NCBI RefSeq assembly: GCF_007830735.1
Contig: NZ_VLLN01000022.1
Coordinates: forward strand, 1-64,000
DNA: 64,000 nt
From: Geobacter argillaceus
GTDB lineage: Bacteria > Desulfobacterota > Desulfuromonadia > Geobacterales > DSM-12255
Direction: 5' to 3'
Below, piece after piece: positions 63,874-64,000 of the stretch; within the stretch, counting starts at the first letter, position 1; each line of letters opens with the position of its first letter. The notes under the pieces were generated by a model that saw only the letters and a program-made list of their open reading frames with translations, was not told where the DNA came from and ran no database searches. Made by a program: the position numbers and the translations under genes.

Positions 63874-64000
63874 CGGTATTCTCCTTGCCAGTTCCAGACT
63901 CATGGTCTCCTCCTGTATGTCTCATGGTTCGTGCCTGCTCGCCAGCCATGGCAATTGCCCTTGGAAATGGGGCCGGCATCCTGGCTATCCGGACTGCCAC

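Overview
The window looks like a chromosomal segment of a Geobacter/Geotalea-type member of the Desulfuromonadia (Deltaproteobacteria). The basis is an XrtA/PEP-CTERM-type exopolysaccharide locus, a GEMM-family cyclic-dinucleotide riboswitch closely resembling the Geobacter cGAMP type, several sigma-54 signals, a tig-clpP-clpX-lon cluster, and CoA-transferase/thioesterase genes typical of anaerobic acid metabolism. Species assignment is inference from gene content.

Positions 1-10,000: an IS110-family transposase runs off the left edge. The far side of its 5' noncoding end abuts a truncated TIGR03790-like gene. Next, on the minus strand, come a metallophosphoesterase and a three-gene set: a small secreted protein, a 1674-residue secreted protein (exo-rhamnogalacturonan-lyase-like head, Ig-like modules, dockerin-like tail) and a lipoprotein. 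This set is preceded by a CRP-type site at about -41.5, a cGAMP/c-di-GMP riboswitch and an intrinsic terminator. A decayed IS4-type element sits just upstream of that control region.

Positions 10,058-35,100: one long minus-strand run, probably a single large transcription unit plus internal promoters, encodes an exopolysaccharide factory. In transcription order it has an acyltransferase, the PrsT TPR lipoprotein, the initiating sugar transferase, the Wza-like exporter, the Wzz-like chain-length protein, a tyrosine autokinase, an AAA ATPase, an outer-membrane barrel, a GT2 enzyme, a polysaccharide deacetylase, an O-antigen-ligase-like protein, two GT4 enzymes, a second deacetylase, another GT4, a hexapeptide acetyltransferase, a Wzx-like flippase, a methyltransferase, a second lyase-like secreted protein and a last GT4. 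The genes mostly overlap or nearly abut. The exosortase itself is not in the window.

Positions 35,200-45,000: a CAAX-protease-like membrane protein, a PEP-CTERM protein behind a sigma-54 promoter, a nitroreductase-fold protein, an AbrB/VapC toxin-antitoxin pair, a GAF protein, and an operon coding an ABC permease, ABC ATPase, HlyD-type adaptor, TolC-type channel and an E1/ThiF-like adenylating enzyme.

Positions 45,200-54,400: tRNA-Val and tRNA-Asp, then lon, clpX, clpP and tig (minus strand), then the biotin operon bioB-bioD-bioA (plus strand) behind a BirA-box-like operator.

Positions 54,381-64,000: acyl-CoA metabolism and its control. A PAS-containing sigma-54 activator lies upstream of a CoA-transferase gene that has its own -24/-12 promoter and clustered inverted repeats. 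An enoyl-CoA hydratase, a TetR regulator with a perfect 34-bp operator-like palindrome, an MFS transporter, a double-hotdog thioesterase and a second CoA-transferase follow on the minus strand.
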